A DNA stretch of 34,535 bases from Bacteroidota bacterium. Lineage in GTDB: Bacteria > Bacteroidota > Bacteroidia > Cytophagales > Cyclobacteriaceae. Position numbers and translations under genes: made by a program. Position 1 is the stretch's first letter, and every line of letters starts with the position of its first letter. The notes under the pieces were generated by a model. It searched no databases. It saw nothing but the letters and a program-made list of their open reading frames with translations, and was not told the origin of the DNA. The stretch is from positions 1 to 34,535 of the forward strand of contig JAEYWY010000010.1 of assembly GCA_023428695.1 (NCBI GenBank), written 5' to 3'. This document shows positions 24,072 to 32,585 of this stretch, in pieces.

Positions 24072-24456
24072 TGATTTCTCGTTCTGGTTTAAAACGCTTA
24101 ATTGGGTGGATAGCGAAGCTTCTTTGCGTTAATTGCGCCATCGCGCCCTGGCGGTGAAACCGGCCGTGCAAAAAGAAACGAGGCCTTCAAATTTGTGTGT
24201 TACAACCTTGTGACATGTACCTTGCAGCCCGAGCTTCAGAATGAGCATTTTAGAATGAATATTTCCTGCCAATTCTGCCGTATTCTCACGGCTTACGAGT
24301 ATCTTTCTGTTAGTTTATCGATCGTGATCGCCAGGGCGATCCGGTTTCTCTCGTTGGGGTCAGATTTGTACTTTTTTCAGTTGGTGGAGCGGCCGGTTCG
24401 GCGAAGGTATCACCTCCGATAGTTTTTCACTGTCTATCAGGTCCAAATCTTACCCT
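24072..24456. other. Intergenic region, repeat debris and presumed promoter region
   Basis: About 385 bases. Bases 24113-24163 (TTCTTTGCGTTAATTGCGCC and following) resemble the common dispersed intergenic repeats of Bacteroidota. A small inverted repeat (GATCGC, loop, GCGATC) lies near 24326. I saw no gene and no promoter I would assign with confidence for the large gene that follows. Confidence 0.4.
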
Positions 24457-27400
24457 ATGCAAACGCATGTCCACCCCGGTGCTGACAGACATATCCGTCT
24501 GTTCGCAGTGTTGTCCCTCCTCATCTTCTCCGCAGTAGCATCGCAGGCCCAGACGTTCGTCCAGGTCGAAGAAGGTGTTTCCCGTAGCAAAGTTTCCGAG
24601 CGTATGACCCGAAGGCTTGAGCGTACGGCGTTCAAAGAAAACGCATATCATCTTCGTACGGTTAGGTCTGAAGCCGACAAAGTAGCTGTGGCTTCAGCCA
24701 ATCACAGGGTCGTCAAGTCGGCGTATGTTGACCAGGCAAACTGGCTTGATGCTTTCGCTCCTGGTAGTGAGAATCCGAATGGTGTTGTTGTAGCTCAATC
24801 CGGTGTGAGAGAATTTACGCCCGCCACGTCGGGATTGGATCAACGCAATGTGGTGAAAAATGCCGCGGCGCCGAATGCAATTACCGACTTGTCTGTCGGC
24901 AACGTTGGCTACTATGACGTGACCCTGAGTTGGACCGCGCCCGCAGACTCGGAAAATAATGCTGTGAGCCTTTACGAGATCTGGGCTTCCACGGAGCCAA
25001 TAGACGAGGAGAGTATTGAATGGGCAAACCCGCACGAGATGGCCACACCCACGCCTTCAGCTCCCGGCTCATATCAATATGTAACCGTCGACAACCTGGA
25101 CCCGGGTACAGTGTTTTATTTCGCGATCCGCTCATATGACCTGGAATATAATGCCTCACCAATTTCGAATGTCGTCAGCGCAAGGACAATCATGCCTGCA
25201 ACGATTGATGTGGTTGTTTCTCCCTTTGTCTCAAACCTGACAACGGGCCAGGAAGACATACGCACGTTTACAGTCCGAAATATTGGGGATGATAGACTGA
25301 TCATTGGCCTCGGCTTGTTTGCGGATGAGCCCTTCCTCACCTTCGATTCAGAAACGGGGTATACGGTTCCGCCGAATGACAGTGTTGTGGTAAGTTTTCG
25401 GTTTGAGGCAAGACTCCCCGGCGGATCCTATGAGGGAGAGTTGATTCTATGGACTAACGACCAAAACCAACTCGAAGTCCGGATTCCTGTGACTCTCAAT
25501 GTCACAGAAAATGGACACCCGATTGCCGTAATAGAACCGGCCTCCTTTGATTTCGGGAATTCGTGGATTGGTCAAACCAGGTCGGCCAGCATCCGCATCG
25601 CGAATAATGGATCTGAACCGCTGGTTATTTCAGACGCGTACTCGGACAACGCGGACTTTGATGTTCATTTCGATGGCGAAGTGGTTGTGCCTTCGTTCAC
25701 AGAGGTATTTTTTGCCGTGACCGGCTCTCCACACAATCCTGGAGTCAGTAGCGGCACCATAGCATGGACCACCAACGATCCGGATAATCCTATACTGTCA
25801 TTGCCTGTGTCGATCAATGGGGCAGAATCACCCATGGTTTCTGTAAGCCCATCCGAACTTACTGTTGAAATTTATTCGAATCAGACAGAGGAGCGTCGCC
25901 TGACGCTGTCGAACACCGGAGGCGTGAGCACAGGGGTTGGTCTCCGGATACGTCATGCCTCGGACTCAACCATCAGCGTTACGGGCACTTCATTTCTGAC
26001 TCCACGGCGAGTGCTGATCATAACCCCGGATCGAAATATTGGTGGGATGATCTTTTTATTTTCAGAATATCCGGAGATAGAGATCACGACTATTTGGCCT
26101 GAAACTCTTTTTGACTGGCCGCAGTACAAAACGCTTAGCTACGACGTATTACTCATTGAAAATGATTCTCCATGGAGTGTATCGGGATACGATCCCGATG
26201 AGATAGGTGATAAACTGGCCGAATACATAGACCTCGGCGCCAAGGTAGTCATCTTCCAACACACCGATTCACATCTGGATGAGTATCGAATAGGAGGAAG
26301 ATTCGCAAGCGAATACTATTCACCTTTTTCACAGTCATCAGGTACTACCAGCACGTCGGCCAACCTTGGCGTGGTCTATGATGCGGGCCTGGCATTATTT
26401 GAAAATCTTGGCGAGCTCCCCTATATCGGTGAAATTGATGAGGTCGGTCTGAATCCCGGGGCAACACTTCTTGCGGACTGGTCAACGGGACAACCGCTAG
26501 CCGCGATGCGCGGAAACGTACTTGCGCTGAATATGCCGCTAACGTATCATGGCGCTATACTAAGACTTGGCCGAAGCGCAATAAATTTGCTTTCAGGAAA
26601 TGATTTCGTGTATTTCCCTCAACAGACCATTAGCGCCGTTGACCCGGGTGCAGGTACTCCCGTGCAGGTGATGTTTAGATCAAGAGATCTGCCCGAGGGA
26701 GAGTATCACGCGATCATTGACGTGATGTATGAAGGCCCTGCATCTCCGATCATCTCTGTTCCTGTAACTATGCAGGTGAAAGGCGCGGAGTTTGAGTCGA
26801 ATCTCGAATCGATTTATGCTGAAGTAACGAAAGGTGGGACCAGCACCAACACAATCACCATCACAAATCGAAGCGATCAATCGCATCCCTTTGAAATACA
26901 TGCAGTGGAGAATACAGCGCAATCCGAAAGCGCTCTCGGGCCCGTGGGAGGCACAGTGTACGCAACGGATTTTGAAGATTTCCAGCCCGGTGATATATCT
27001 CAGCTTGGATGGAGTGGTTACGGGGCTGTTGTCGAAACTTCACAACCCTACAGCGGAGCGCGACATATTCGTATGAACATTGACGGGACGCCTGATTTGA
27101 AGATCGTTTCACCTGTTGTCGCCATAAATGATAAGCCCTTCACTTCAATGTCTTTGAAAATCCGCGCTGAGGGAGGTTATTATGCCGCCACCCTGGACTT
27201 GCTTCCGGGTTCGGGTGGGAAGTCCCCCACATCTATTCTCATTGATGGCTACCGGATTTGGGCGACGGTCGATGAAGGTTATGGATGGGCGAACAAAGAG
27301 GTTGATTATGTCCCTGAAGATTACTTTGACCTGACAATCGAAGTGGGGAAATACGATCACCAGATAACAATATATATTAATGGCGAACGCGTATTTCAGG

Positions 27401-28671
27401 ATCGGGGTTTCGCCGGAGATTTCGCGGGGTTTTCTTTAACGTCGGGTGAGGGTACTGAAGGAATAATTGATATAGACGATTTTCAGATCCTCGATGGAAA
27501 GCGATATCCCGAGTCTGTGGACTTTGTTTCCGTCACACCTGTGTCGGGCACAATCGCACCGGGTGCCACGCAGGAGTTTACCGTTGTCCTGAACAGTGCC
27601 GGACTTGATTTCGGTGACTATACAGCGAAGATTGGCTATTTCGCGGATAAGGATGCAGTACTTATTCCGATACATCTTTCAGTCGTCGATAACCATGCCC
27701 CGGAAATTGATTCCGTGGCCGATGTATCGATGGTGGAAACAGAGTTTCATTCATTGGTCCTTACGGCAAGTGATCCGGACGGTGAGGAAGTGACGCTGTC
27801 GATCACAAATCTGCCCAGGTTCGTTAAACTGAAATCTTCAGAAAGTGGCAAGGCCGTTTACAAGGTGTTGCCGGCCATACGCGATGCAGGTGAATATTTG
27901 TTGGAGGTGAAAGCGACGGATTCACAGGGAGCAACATCAACAGTGACTTTTGTTCTTACAGTGACTCGTTACGGGGTTGATTCGTTTACGCTCATCGACA
28001 GCCGTACGAACAGGGAATTAAAAACATTTACCAATCACATTGAGTTTGCCAGGTCCGATCCCAATCTGAAGTACTACCGGCTACGCGCCAATACGAATCC
28101 CCGCCGGGTTGGTAGTGTCGTGTTTAAGATTGACGGAAAAAAAGAAAGTAGCACGAAGTCACCACCGTATTTTCTGGGCAACAAAAATACCATCAAGAAC
28201 CTGAAGCCCGGCAAACATACTTTGTTAGCGCAGGCGTTTGCGGACAAGAATGGTAAAGGGAAGGCAGGTAAATCATTAAAGGCGACGATTACGATTACGA
28301 ATCCACCGGCGAAAGATTGTCCGGATGACAAACACAAACACAAAGACAAGGATAAAGACAGAGGAAAGGACAAGGATAAAAATAACGACAAGGACAAATT
28401 CAAAGAAAGGGCGACTTTGTCGTTATCAGTAAAACCGAACCCCGTAGCCCATGAGTTGACGATCAGTCTTTCCGGCGCGGCTGAGGGCGAGGTGCGGATA
28501 GTAATCGTCGACGCAATGGGTTATCAGGTGTACTCGGTACGAGACAAGATTTCGCGCCTGACCCGGCATTCGGTAGATCTGTCTGCATTAGGTCTTCGTA
28601 ACGGAACCTATTATGTACAAGTTATCGACAGCTCCGGGGAACGCACGACGGTCCGTATCGTGAAGCGGTAA
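24457..28671 (+). CDS. Large type IX-secreted surface protein with FN3, Ig-like and lectin-like domains
   Basis: This 1404-residue protein starts with a signal peptide (LFAVLSLLIFSAVASQAQ). In order I see an FN3 domain (about 139-245, ending FAIRSYDLEYNASPISN), two or three ASPM/choice-of-anchor type beta domains (about 246-510), and a Rossmann-like alpha/beta region (about 515-728: RRVLIITPDRN, YDVLLIEND, GAKVVIFQH). Another anchor domain is followed by a concanavalin-like lectin region (about 832-1015), a cadherin/Ig-like domain (about 1079-1170), a Lys/Asp linker (1290-1317) and a type A T9SS sorting domain (SVKPNPVAHELTISLSGAAE to the C-terminus). It should be exported by the type IX system and attached to the surface or released. 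No catalytic motif is certain. Confidence 0.75.
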   Translation: MQTHVHPGADRHIRLFAVLSLLIFSAVASQAQTFVQVEEGVSRSKVSERMTRRLERTAFKENAYHLRTVRSEADKVAVASANHRVVKSAYVDQANWLDAFAPGSENPNGVVVAQSGVREFTPATSGLDQRNVVKNAAAPNAITDLSVGNVGYYDVTLSWTAPADSENNAVSLYEIWASTEPIDEESIEWANPHEMATPTPSAPGSYQYVTVDNLDPGTVFYFAIRSYDLEYNASPISNVVSARTIMPATIDVVVSPFVSNLTTGQEDIRTFTVRNIGDDRLIIGLGLFADEPFLTFDSETGYTVPPNDSVVVSFRFEARLPGGSYEGELILWTNDQNQLEVRIPVTLNVTENGHPIAVIEPASFDFGNSWIGQTRSASIRIANNGSEPLVISDAYSDNADFDVHFDGEVVVPSFTEVFFAVTGSPHNPGVSSGTIAWTTNDPDNPILSLPVSINGAESPMVSVSPSELTVEIYSNQTEERRLTLSNTGGVSTGVGLRIRHASDSTISVTGTSFLTPRRVLIITPDRNIGGMIFLFSEYPEIEITTIWPETLFDWPQYKTLSYDVLLIENDSPWSVSGYDPDEIGDKLAEYIDLGAKVVIFQHTDSHLDEYRIGGRFASEYYSPFSQSSGTTSTSANLGVVYDAGLALFENLGELPYIGEIDEVGLNPGATLLADWSTGQPLAAMRGNVLALNMPLTYHGAILRLGRSAINLLSGNDFVYFPQQTISAVDPGAGTPVQVMFRSRDLPEGEYHAIIDVMYEGPASPIISVPVTMQVKGAEFESNLESIYAEVTKGGTSTNTITITNRSDQSHPFEIHAVENTAQSESALGPVGGTVYATDFEDFQPGDISQLGWSGYGAVVETSQPYSGARHIRMNIDGTPDLKIVSPVVAINDKPFTSMSLKIRAEGGYYAATLDLLPGSGGKSPTSILIDGYRIWATVDEGYGWANKEVDYVPEDYFDLTIEVGKYDHQITIYINGERVFQDRGFAGDFAGFSLTSGEGTEGIIDIDDFQILDGKRYPESVDFVSVTPVSGTIAPGATQEFTVVLNSAGLDFGDYTAKIGYFADKDAVLIPIHLSVVDNHAPEIDSVADVSMVETEFHSLVLTASDPDGEEVTLSITNLPRFVKLKSSESGKAVYKVLPAIRDAGEYLLEVKATDSQGATSTVTFVLTVTRYGVDSFTLIDSRTNRELKTFTNHIEFARSDPNLKYYRLRANTNPRRVGSVVFKIDGKKESSTKSPPYFLGNKNTIKNLKPGKHTLLAQAFADKNGKGKAGKSLKATITITNPPAKDCPDDKHKHKDKDKDRGKDKDKNNDKDKFKERATLSLSVKPNPVAHELTISLSGAAEGEVRIVIVDAMGYQVYSVRDKISRLTRHSVDLSALGLRNGTYYVQVIDSSGERTTVRIVKR

Positions 28672-28691
28672 CAAATGATAATTCGGTATCT

Positions 28692-28719
28692 CGAAAAGCG
28701 CAGATTCCTGCGCTTTTCG
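28692..28719 (+). terminator. Hairpin terminator after the T9SS protein
   Basis: A perfect 12-bp stem (CGAAAAGCGCAG and CTGCGCTTTTCG) has a 4-base loop and lies 20 bases after the stop. The A- and T-runs inside the stem would allow termination from either side; the minus-strand GH5 gene ends about 150 bases further on. Confidence 0.75.
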
Positions 28720-28869
28720 TATTTAGTGCCAGCAAAAAAGTTTCTCACATAATATTAACATGACTCTCCTTTCAATCTTTCGAGTAACTCGGAGGCTGCA
28801 AATGAAAATCCAAACCCTGTCTGAATCGAAGTGCGAATTGTTGTTAAAAGAAGTAATAACTTTCCGAAT

Positions 28870-29871
28870 TCACTTTCCGCTTAGGACCTTCTTAAAATAC
28901 TTTCCTTGTCGTGTCGGCGTAAACTCCCAATCCGAAAAAAGCATAGGCGACCAGGTCGGATCAAATACCCAGACCACCCACGAGATGCCGCGTTCTTTGG
29001 TGTACGCGGTGATGGCGTCGCCGTAGCTTTCGTCGCTGATGACGGGGATGTGGGCGCCTTTGTCATCGGGGCCGCAGAAGCCGATTTCGGTGAGGATCAG
29101 CGGATACTTTTCGGCGACAAAGCCCCAGTCTTTCGTCCACTGTTTTTCCCAGGGCTTGCCGCGTTTTTGAGGGTAAGGGTGACTGACATAGCCAATACCC
29201 GGTGCGTTGATCGGATTGTCCGCGACGTCTTTCAGATCGTACGCCCAGTTAAAACCCGCGACGAGCGGAACGGCGGTGTTACCGGTTTCGCGGATGGCGG
29301 TGATGAGTTTTTCCATCATGTCCTTCCACTCACTCCATGTGCAGCCGCCAAACCTGTCGCCTGTGACGGTGGGTTCGTTGAACAATTCAAGAAATGCAAC
29401 CGTGGTGTTGCCCTTGTAACGCGCCGCGATGGTTTGCCAGAACGCCAGCGTTTCATCCCACGTGGTATTATACATTACATGCTGATAGCGTTCATCCTTC
29501 AGGTTGCCGATACTGTGCCAGTCGATGATCACATACAACTCCTGCGCTGTCGCGAGTTCGATACCTTTGTCGAGCAGTTCCAGGTATTCTTCCTGCCCGC
29601 GTTTCCGCCATGCGGACGGATGCACGGGAAACCTCACGATGTTCGCGCCCCAGCTTTTCATTTCCCGGAAGTAGCCTTCGTTCCAGTGACCGACACTCTC
29701 GAGCTTGTCGGGGTCGCTGGTGTTCAGTCCGCGGAATACGATCGGACTGCCATCGGGCGTGACAAAACTATTGCCTTTGACGCTGATCTGTGGGAGCTGG
29801 GATTGGGCGGCCACCACCGTAGCCGTTGCAAGAAGGAGGAATACCGGAAATATCCGTGCGGGTATTTTCAT
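28870..29871 (-). CDS. Secreted glycoside hydrolase family 5 (cellulase-like)
   Basis: This 333-residue protein has a signal peptide (IFPVFLLLATATVVAAQ). The GH5 TIM-barrel motifs are in order: GANIVRFPVHP (Arg80), YVIIDWHS, LELFNEP with acid/base Glu166, VSHPYP with His231 and Tyr233, and LILTEIG with nucleophile Glu262. The length fits a single-domain enzyme. The likely substrate is a beta-1,4-glucan or mannan; the family does not settle which. It is a retaining hydrolase that would act in the periplasm or outside the cell. No CBM or sorting domain follows. It stands alone on the minus strand. Confidence 0.85.
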   Translation of the reverse strand: MKIPARIFPVFLLLATATVVAAQSQLPQISVKGNSFVTPDGSPIVFRGLNTSDPDKLESVGHWNEGYFREMKSWGANIVRFPVHPSAWRKRGQEEYLELLDKGIELATAQELYVIIDWHSIGNLKDERYQHVMYNTTWDETLAFWQTIAARYKGNTTVAFLELFNEPTVTGDRFGGCTWSEWKDMMEKLITAIRETGNTAVPLVAGFNWAYDLKDVADNPINAPGIGYVSHPYPQKRGKPWEKQWTKDWGFVAEKYPLILTEIGFCGPDDKGAHIPVISDESYGDAITAYTKERGISWVVWVFDPTWSPMLFSDWEFTPTRQGKYFKKVLSGK

Positions 29872-30275
29872 AGAGGCGTTGGTTTACCATGAAAGTATCA
29901 CAAATGCGGGTAGCGTGAAAGGATAAAGATTATCCGGAAACAAAATGTACGGCAGATGGAAACATTTTTTACTGTATCGCCTCGTCCGTCATTGGCAGCG
30001 ATGCAGGTGGGCCGGAAGCGCAAGCGAAAAAATCGCAGGGTCGAAGGAGGGAGCGTTCACTAAAAGTACGCGCTTTGGAAACGCAAGCCGGTGAGTGATC
30101 GCGTTTCTTTCTGCGTTTCTGTCAAAATCATCGTCCGGGTGTTCGTTCATGCGATTCTTCACTCCCGCATGCCCTCGCACAAACCACCGTTCTAAATGAA
30201 GAAGTAAGATAGTGAGCCGTGGAATAACAAGGAGCCGAAGCGCTGAATCGCGGTATTGACAAAGTAAAAACAAAA
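29872..30275. other. Intergenic region, no supported gene
   Basis: A minus-strand frame at 29989-30273 gives 94 residues with an Arg- and His-rich composition; its start lies almost in the terminator of the M13 gene and it has no domain pattern. I regard it as chance. The region should hold the promoter of the GH5 gene, but I found no clear motif. Confidence 0.5.
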
Positions 30276-30299
30276 AAAGGCCTGCGGAAGCGGGCCTTT
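30276..30299 (-). terminator. Terminator of the M13 peptidase gene
   Basis: A 10-bp stem (AAAGGCCTGC with GCGGGCCTTT, one G-T pair) has a GGAA loop. On the minus strand it is followed by a run of seven T and a T-rich stretch, and it lies 20 bases after the M13 stop codon. Confidence 0.8.
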
Positions 30300-30320
30300 C
30301 ACATTAATATTCAAGTCTTG

Positions 30321-32246
30321 TTACCAAATCCGTATCCGCTGCTCCTTCGGCACGAACATCGCATCGCCTTCCTTGATTCCGAAGGCTTCGTAGAATGCGT
30401 TGTTGTGCATAAGGGGACCGTTGGCGCGGTACATTCCCGGTGAGTGCGGATCGGTGAGCACCTGCTGTGCCTGGGATTCAGGCAACATCTTCACACGCCA
30501 GATCTGTGCCCAACTCAGGAAGAAGCGTTGCGCCGGTGTGAATCCGTCAATCTTCTTGCCTTCCTTAAACTGTTTCGTTTTGGTGAACGCCTCGTACGCG
30601 ATTGACAATCCACCGAAGTCGGCAATGTTTTCTCCGAGGGTAAGTCTGCCGTTGACGTGAAGTGTATCAAGCACCGTGAAGCTGTTGAACTGCGCTACAA
30701 CTTTGTCGGCGCGTTCCTTGAAACGATCAGCGTCTTCCTTCGTCCACCAGTCTTTCAGGTTACCGTCGTGAGCGTACTGGCGGCCACTGTCGTCGAAGCC
30801 GTGAGTAATCTCGTGACCGATTACCGCACCGATACCGCCGTAGTTGATAGCGTCATCAGCGTCGTTGTCGAAGAACGGGAACTGGAGAATTCCTGCCGGG
30901 AAAGCGATCTCGTTATTTACCGGGTTATAGTACGCGTTAACCGTTGGCGGTGTCATACCCCACAACGTCTTGTCTACCGGCTTTCCAAAGCGGTTTACCA
31001 TTTCGTTGTATGACCACTCACTGCAGCGTCGCAGGTTGCCGAGGTAGTCGTTGCGGTCGATACGAATTGAGCTGTAGTCACGCCACTTGTCAGGATAGCC
31101 AATTTTCTTGGCAAATGCATTCAGTTTTTCGAGTGCACGTGTTTTTGTTTCGTCCGACATCCAGTCAAGGTTCTTGATGCGCTCTTCGAATGTTTGCTCA
31201 AGATTGTCGACCAGTTCGATCATACGCTGTTTCGCTTCCGGTTTGAAGTAGCGATCAACATAAAGTTCACCGAGCAATTCACCGAGGTTGCCGTCGATGG
31301 TGCTGCTCATGCGTTGCCAGCGGGGCGTGAGTTGTTTCTGGCCGCTGATTACGCTGGTGAATGCGAAGTTCGCCTGTACAAAGTCGTTGCTGAGGTGTGG
31401 AGCAGCGCCCTTGATTACGTTCCACTGGAGGTATGTCTTCCAGTCGGAAAGCGGAACTGCCGTAAGCAATGCGTCTACCGACTTGAAGAAGGTCGGGTTA
31501 TTTGTTACGAGACTGTCAGCGCCGTTGATCTTGAGATTCTTCAGCATGCCGTTCCAGTCTATCGAAGGGGTGGTGGTGGAGAAGTCCTTAATCGCAAACT
31601 TGTTGTACGTTTTCTGGGGATCGCGAAGTTCCACGCGCGGCATTTGCATTTTGGCAAGCGCGGTTTCAATGCGCATCACCGCTTCGGTTTTCGAGGCAGC
31701 TTCGGCTTCGGCGCTTCCGGTAAGCCGGAACATCTGATTCAGATAGGATGTGTAAGCAGCGCGGATTTTTGTGCTGCGTGTGTCTGACTTCAGGTAATAG
31801 TCGCGGTCGGGGAGGGACGTTCCACCCTGACTCAGATTCGGGATGTATTTGTCGGCGCGTTTGCGATCCTGACCGATGAAGAATCCGAAGAGCGGACTGG
31901 CAACTCCACGCGTGCGGAGGTTAGCGATTTCGTCCAGGATGCCCTGAACGGAGGAGATGCCCGCAATGCGATCAAGTTCGGGCTTGATGGGCTGGTAACC
32001 CAGCTTCTGGATGGCGGCGCTGTCCATGCCGCTCGCGAAAAGGTCGCCGATCTTTTGAAATTTGGCGGATTTGCCGGGAGACTTCGCTGTCTCCTCGAGG
32101 AGCAGTTTCAGCCGGCGAGAGCTTTCTTCCCGGAGGGCGGCAAAGCTTCCCCAGCTGGTTTTTGATGCCGGAATGGTGTTCTTTTTCAGCCAGCCCCCAT
32201 TTGCATAGAGGTAGAAGTTCTCTCCGGGTTTTACGCCGAGGTCCAT
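30321..32246 (-). CDS. M13 (neprilysin/PepO-like) zinc metallopeptidase
   Basis: From the first in-frame ATG it is 641 residues. The zinc motif is HEITH (478-482, in GAVIGHEITHGFDDSG) and the third ligand Glu539 is in LGENIADFGG, both typical of M13; ANGPLMHNNAFYEAFG near the end matches the family's C-terminal motif. The N-terminal PGENFYLYANGGW is also standard. The start is doubtful. In the same frame, upstream sequence (LRYALVGIVILGIIAAV, PPRKKPKFIDPAN) looks like a real membrane anchor and N-terminus, open to a TAG at 32340-32342, but contains no ATG, GTG or TTG. The ATG at 32246 lacks a signal. The protein is probably membrane-anchored or periplasmic and cleaves peptides. Confidence 0.85.
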   Translation of the reverse strand: MDLGVKPGENFYLYANGGWLKKNTIPASKTSWGSFAALREESSRRLKLLLEETAKSPGKSAKFQKIGDLFASGMDSAAIQKLGYQPIKPELDRIAGISSVQGILDEIANLRTRGVASPLFGFFIGQDRKRADKYIPNLSQGGTSLPDRDYYLKSDTRSTKIRAAYTSYLNQMFRLTGSAEAEAASKTEAVMRIETALAKMQMPRVELRDPQKTYNKFAIKDFSTTTPSIDWNGMLKNLKINGADSLVTNNPTFFKSVDALLTAVPLSDWKTYLQWNVIKGAAPHLSNDFVQANFAFTSVISGQKQLTPRWQRMSSTIDGNLGELLGELYVDRYFKPEAKQRMIELVDNLEQTFEERIKNLDWMSDETKTRALEKLNAFAKKIGYPDKWRDYSSIRIDRNDYLGNLRRCSEWSYNEMVNRFGKPVDKTLWGMTPPTVNAYYNPVNNEIAFPAGILQFPFFDNDADDAINYGGIGAVIGHEITHGFDDSGRQYAHDGNLKDWWTKEDADRFKERADKVVAQFNSFTVLDTLHVNGRLTLGENIADFGGLSIAYEAFTKTKQFKEGKKIDGFTPAQRFFLSWAQIWRVKMLPESQAQQVLTDPHSPGMYRANGPLMHNNAFYEAFGIKEGDAMFVPKEQRIRIW

Positions 32247-32585
32247 ATTGGCCGGATCGATGAATTTTGGCTTCTTCCGCGGCGGAACGGCCGCGATAAT
32301 GCCCAGAATAACGATGCCGACGAGGGCATATCGTAGTGCCTAGTGCATAGGTTAATGAGTTTTAGCGCGATAAAATAAGGGCATTTCGGCGTAAAATGTC
32401 TCCCATTTCCTGAAAAAGGTGATAAAAGGCTTCTTTGTCGTTTGAAGTGAACAAATTTTCGGGACTGCGTCCGGACTTATTCCTGCGGATTTTTTTGTCC
32501 TCGCCGATTTCTTAGATTGGGCCTTGGCTATACCCGGAGTTCCCGGAAAAGCCCGGGCTGAATTCCCTCACCTAACGTAACCACT
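32247..32585. other. Divergent intergenic region, includes probable extra N-terminal coding of the M13 gene
   Basis: The part from 32247 to about 32339 is coding-like for the M13 N-terminus. TAGTGCC and TAGTGCA lie side by side at 32334-32347, a near duplication next to the in-frame stop. The rest up to 32585 should hold promoters for both divergent genes; I saw no motif good enough to assign. Confidence 0.5.

Noticed and set aside
28325..28405. Possible tandem repeat or regulatory repeat in the T9SS gene
   Set aside because: It simply encodes a Lys/Asp/His linker before the sorting domain, a common low-complexity spacer.
28906..29892. Long plus-strand frame of 328 residues opposite the GH5 gene
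   Set aside because: It is the antisense shadow of a convincing GH5 gene with all catalytic motifs, and shows no domain pattern of its own.
29989..30273. Minus-strand 94-residue frame
   Set aside because: It starts beside the M13 terminator, has unusual Arg/His composition, no start context and no recognisable motif.
31194..31787. Plus-strand frames of 197 and 149 residues in the M13 gene
   Set aside because: They are antisense to the well-supported M13 coding region; the codon pattern follows the minus-strand gene.
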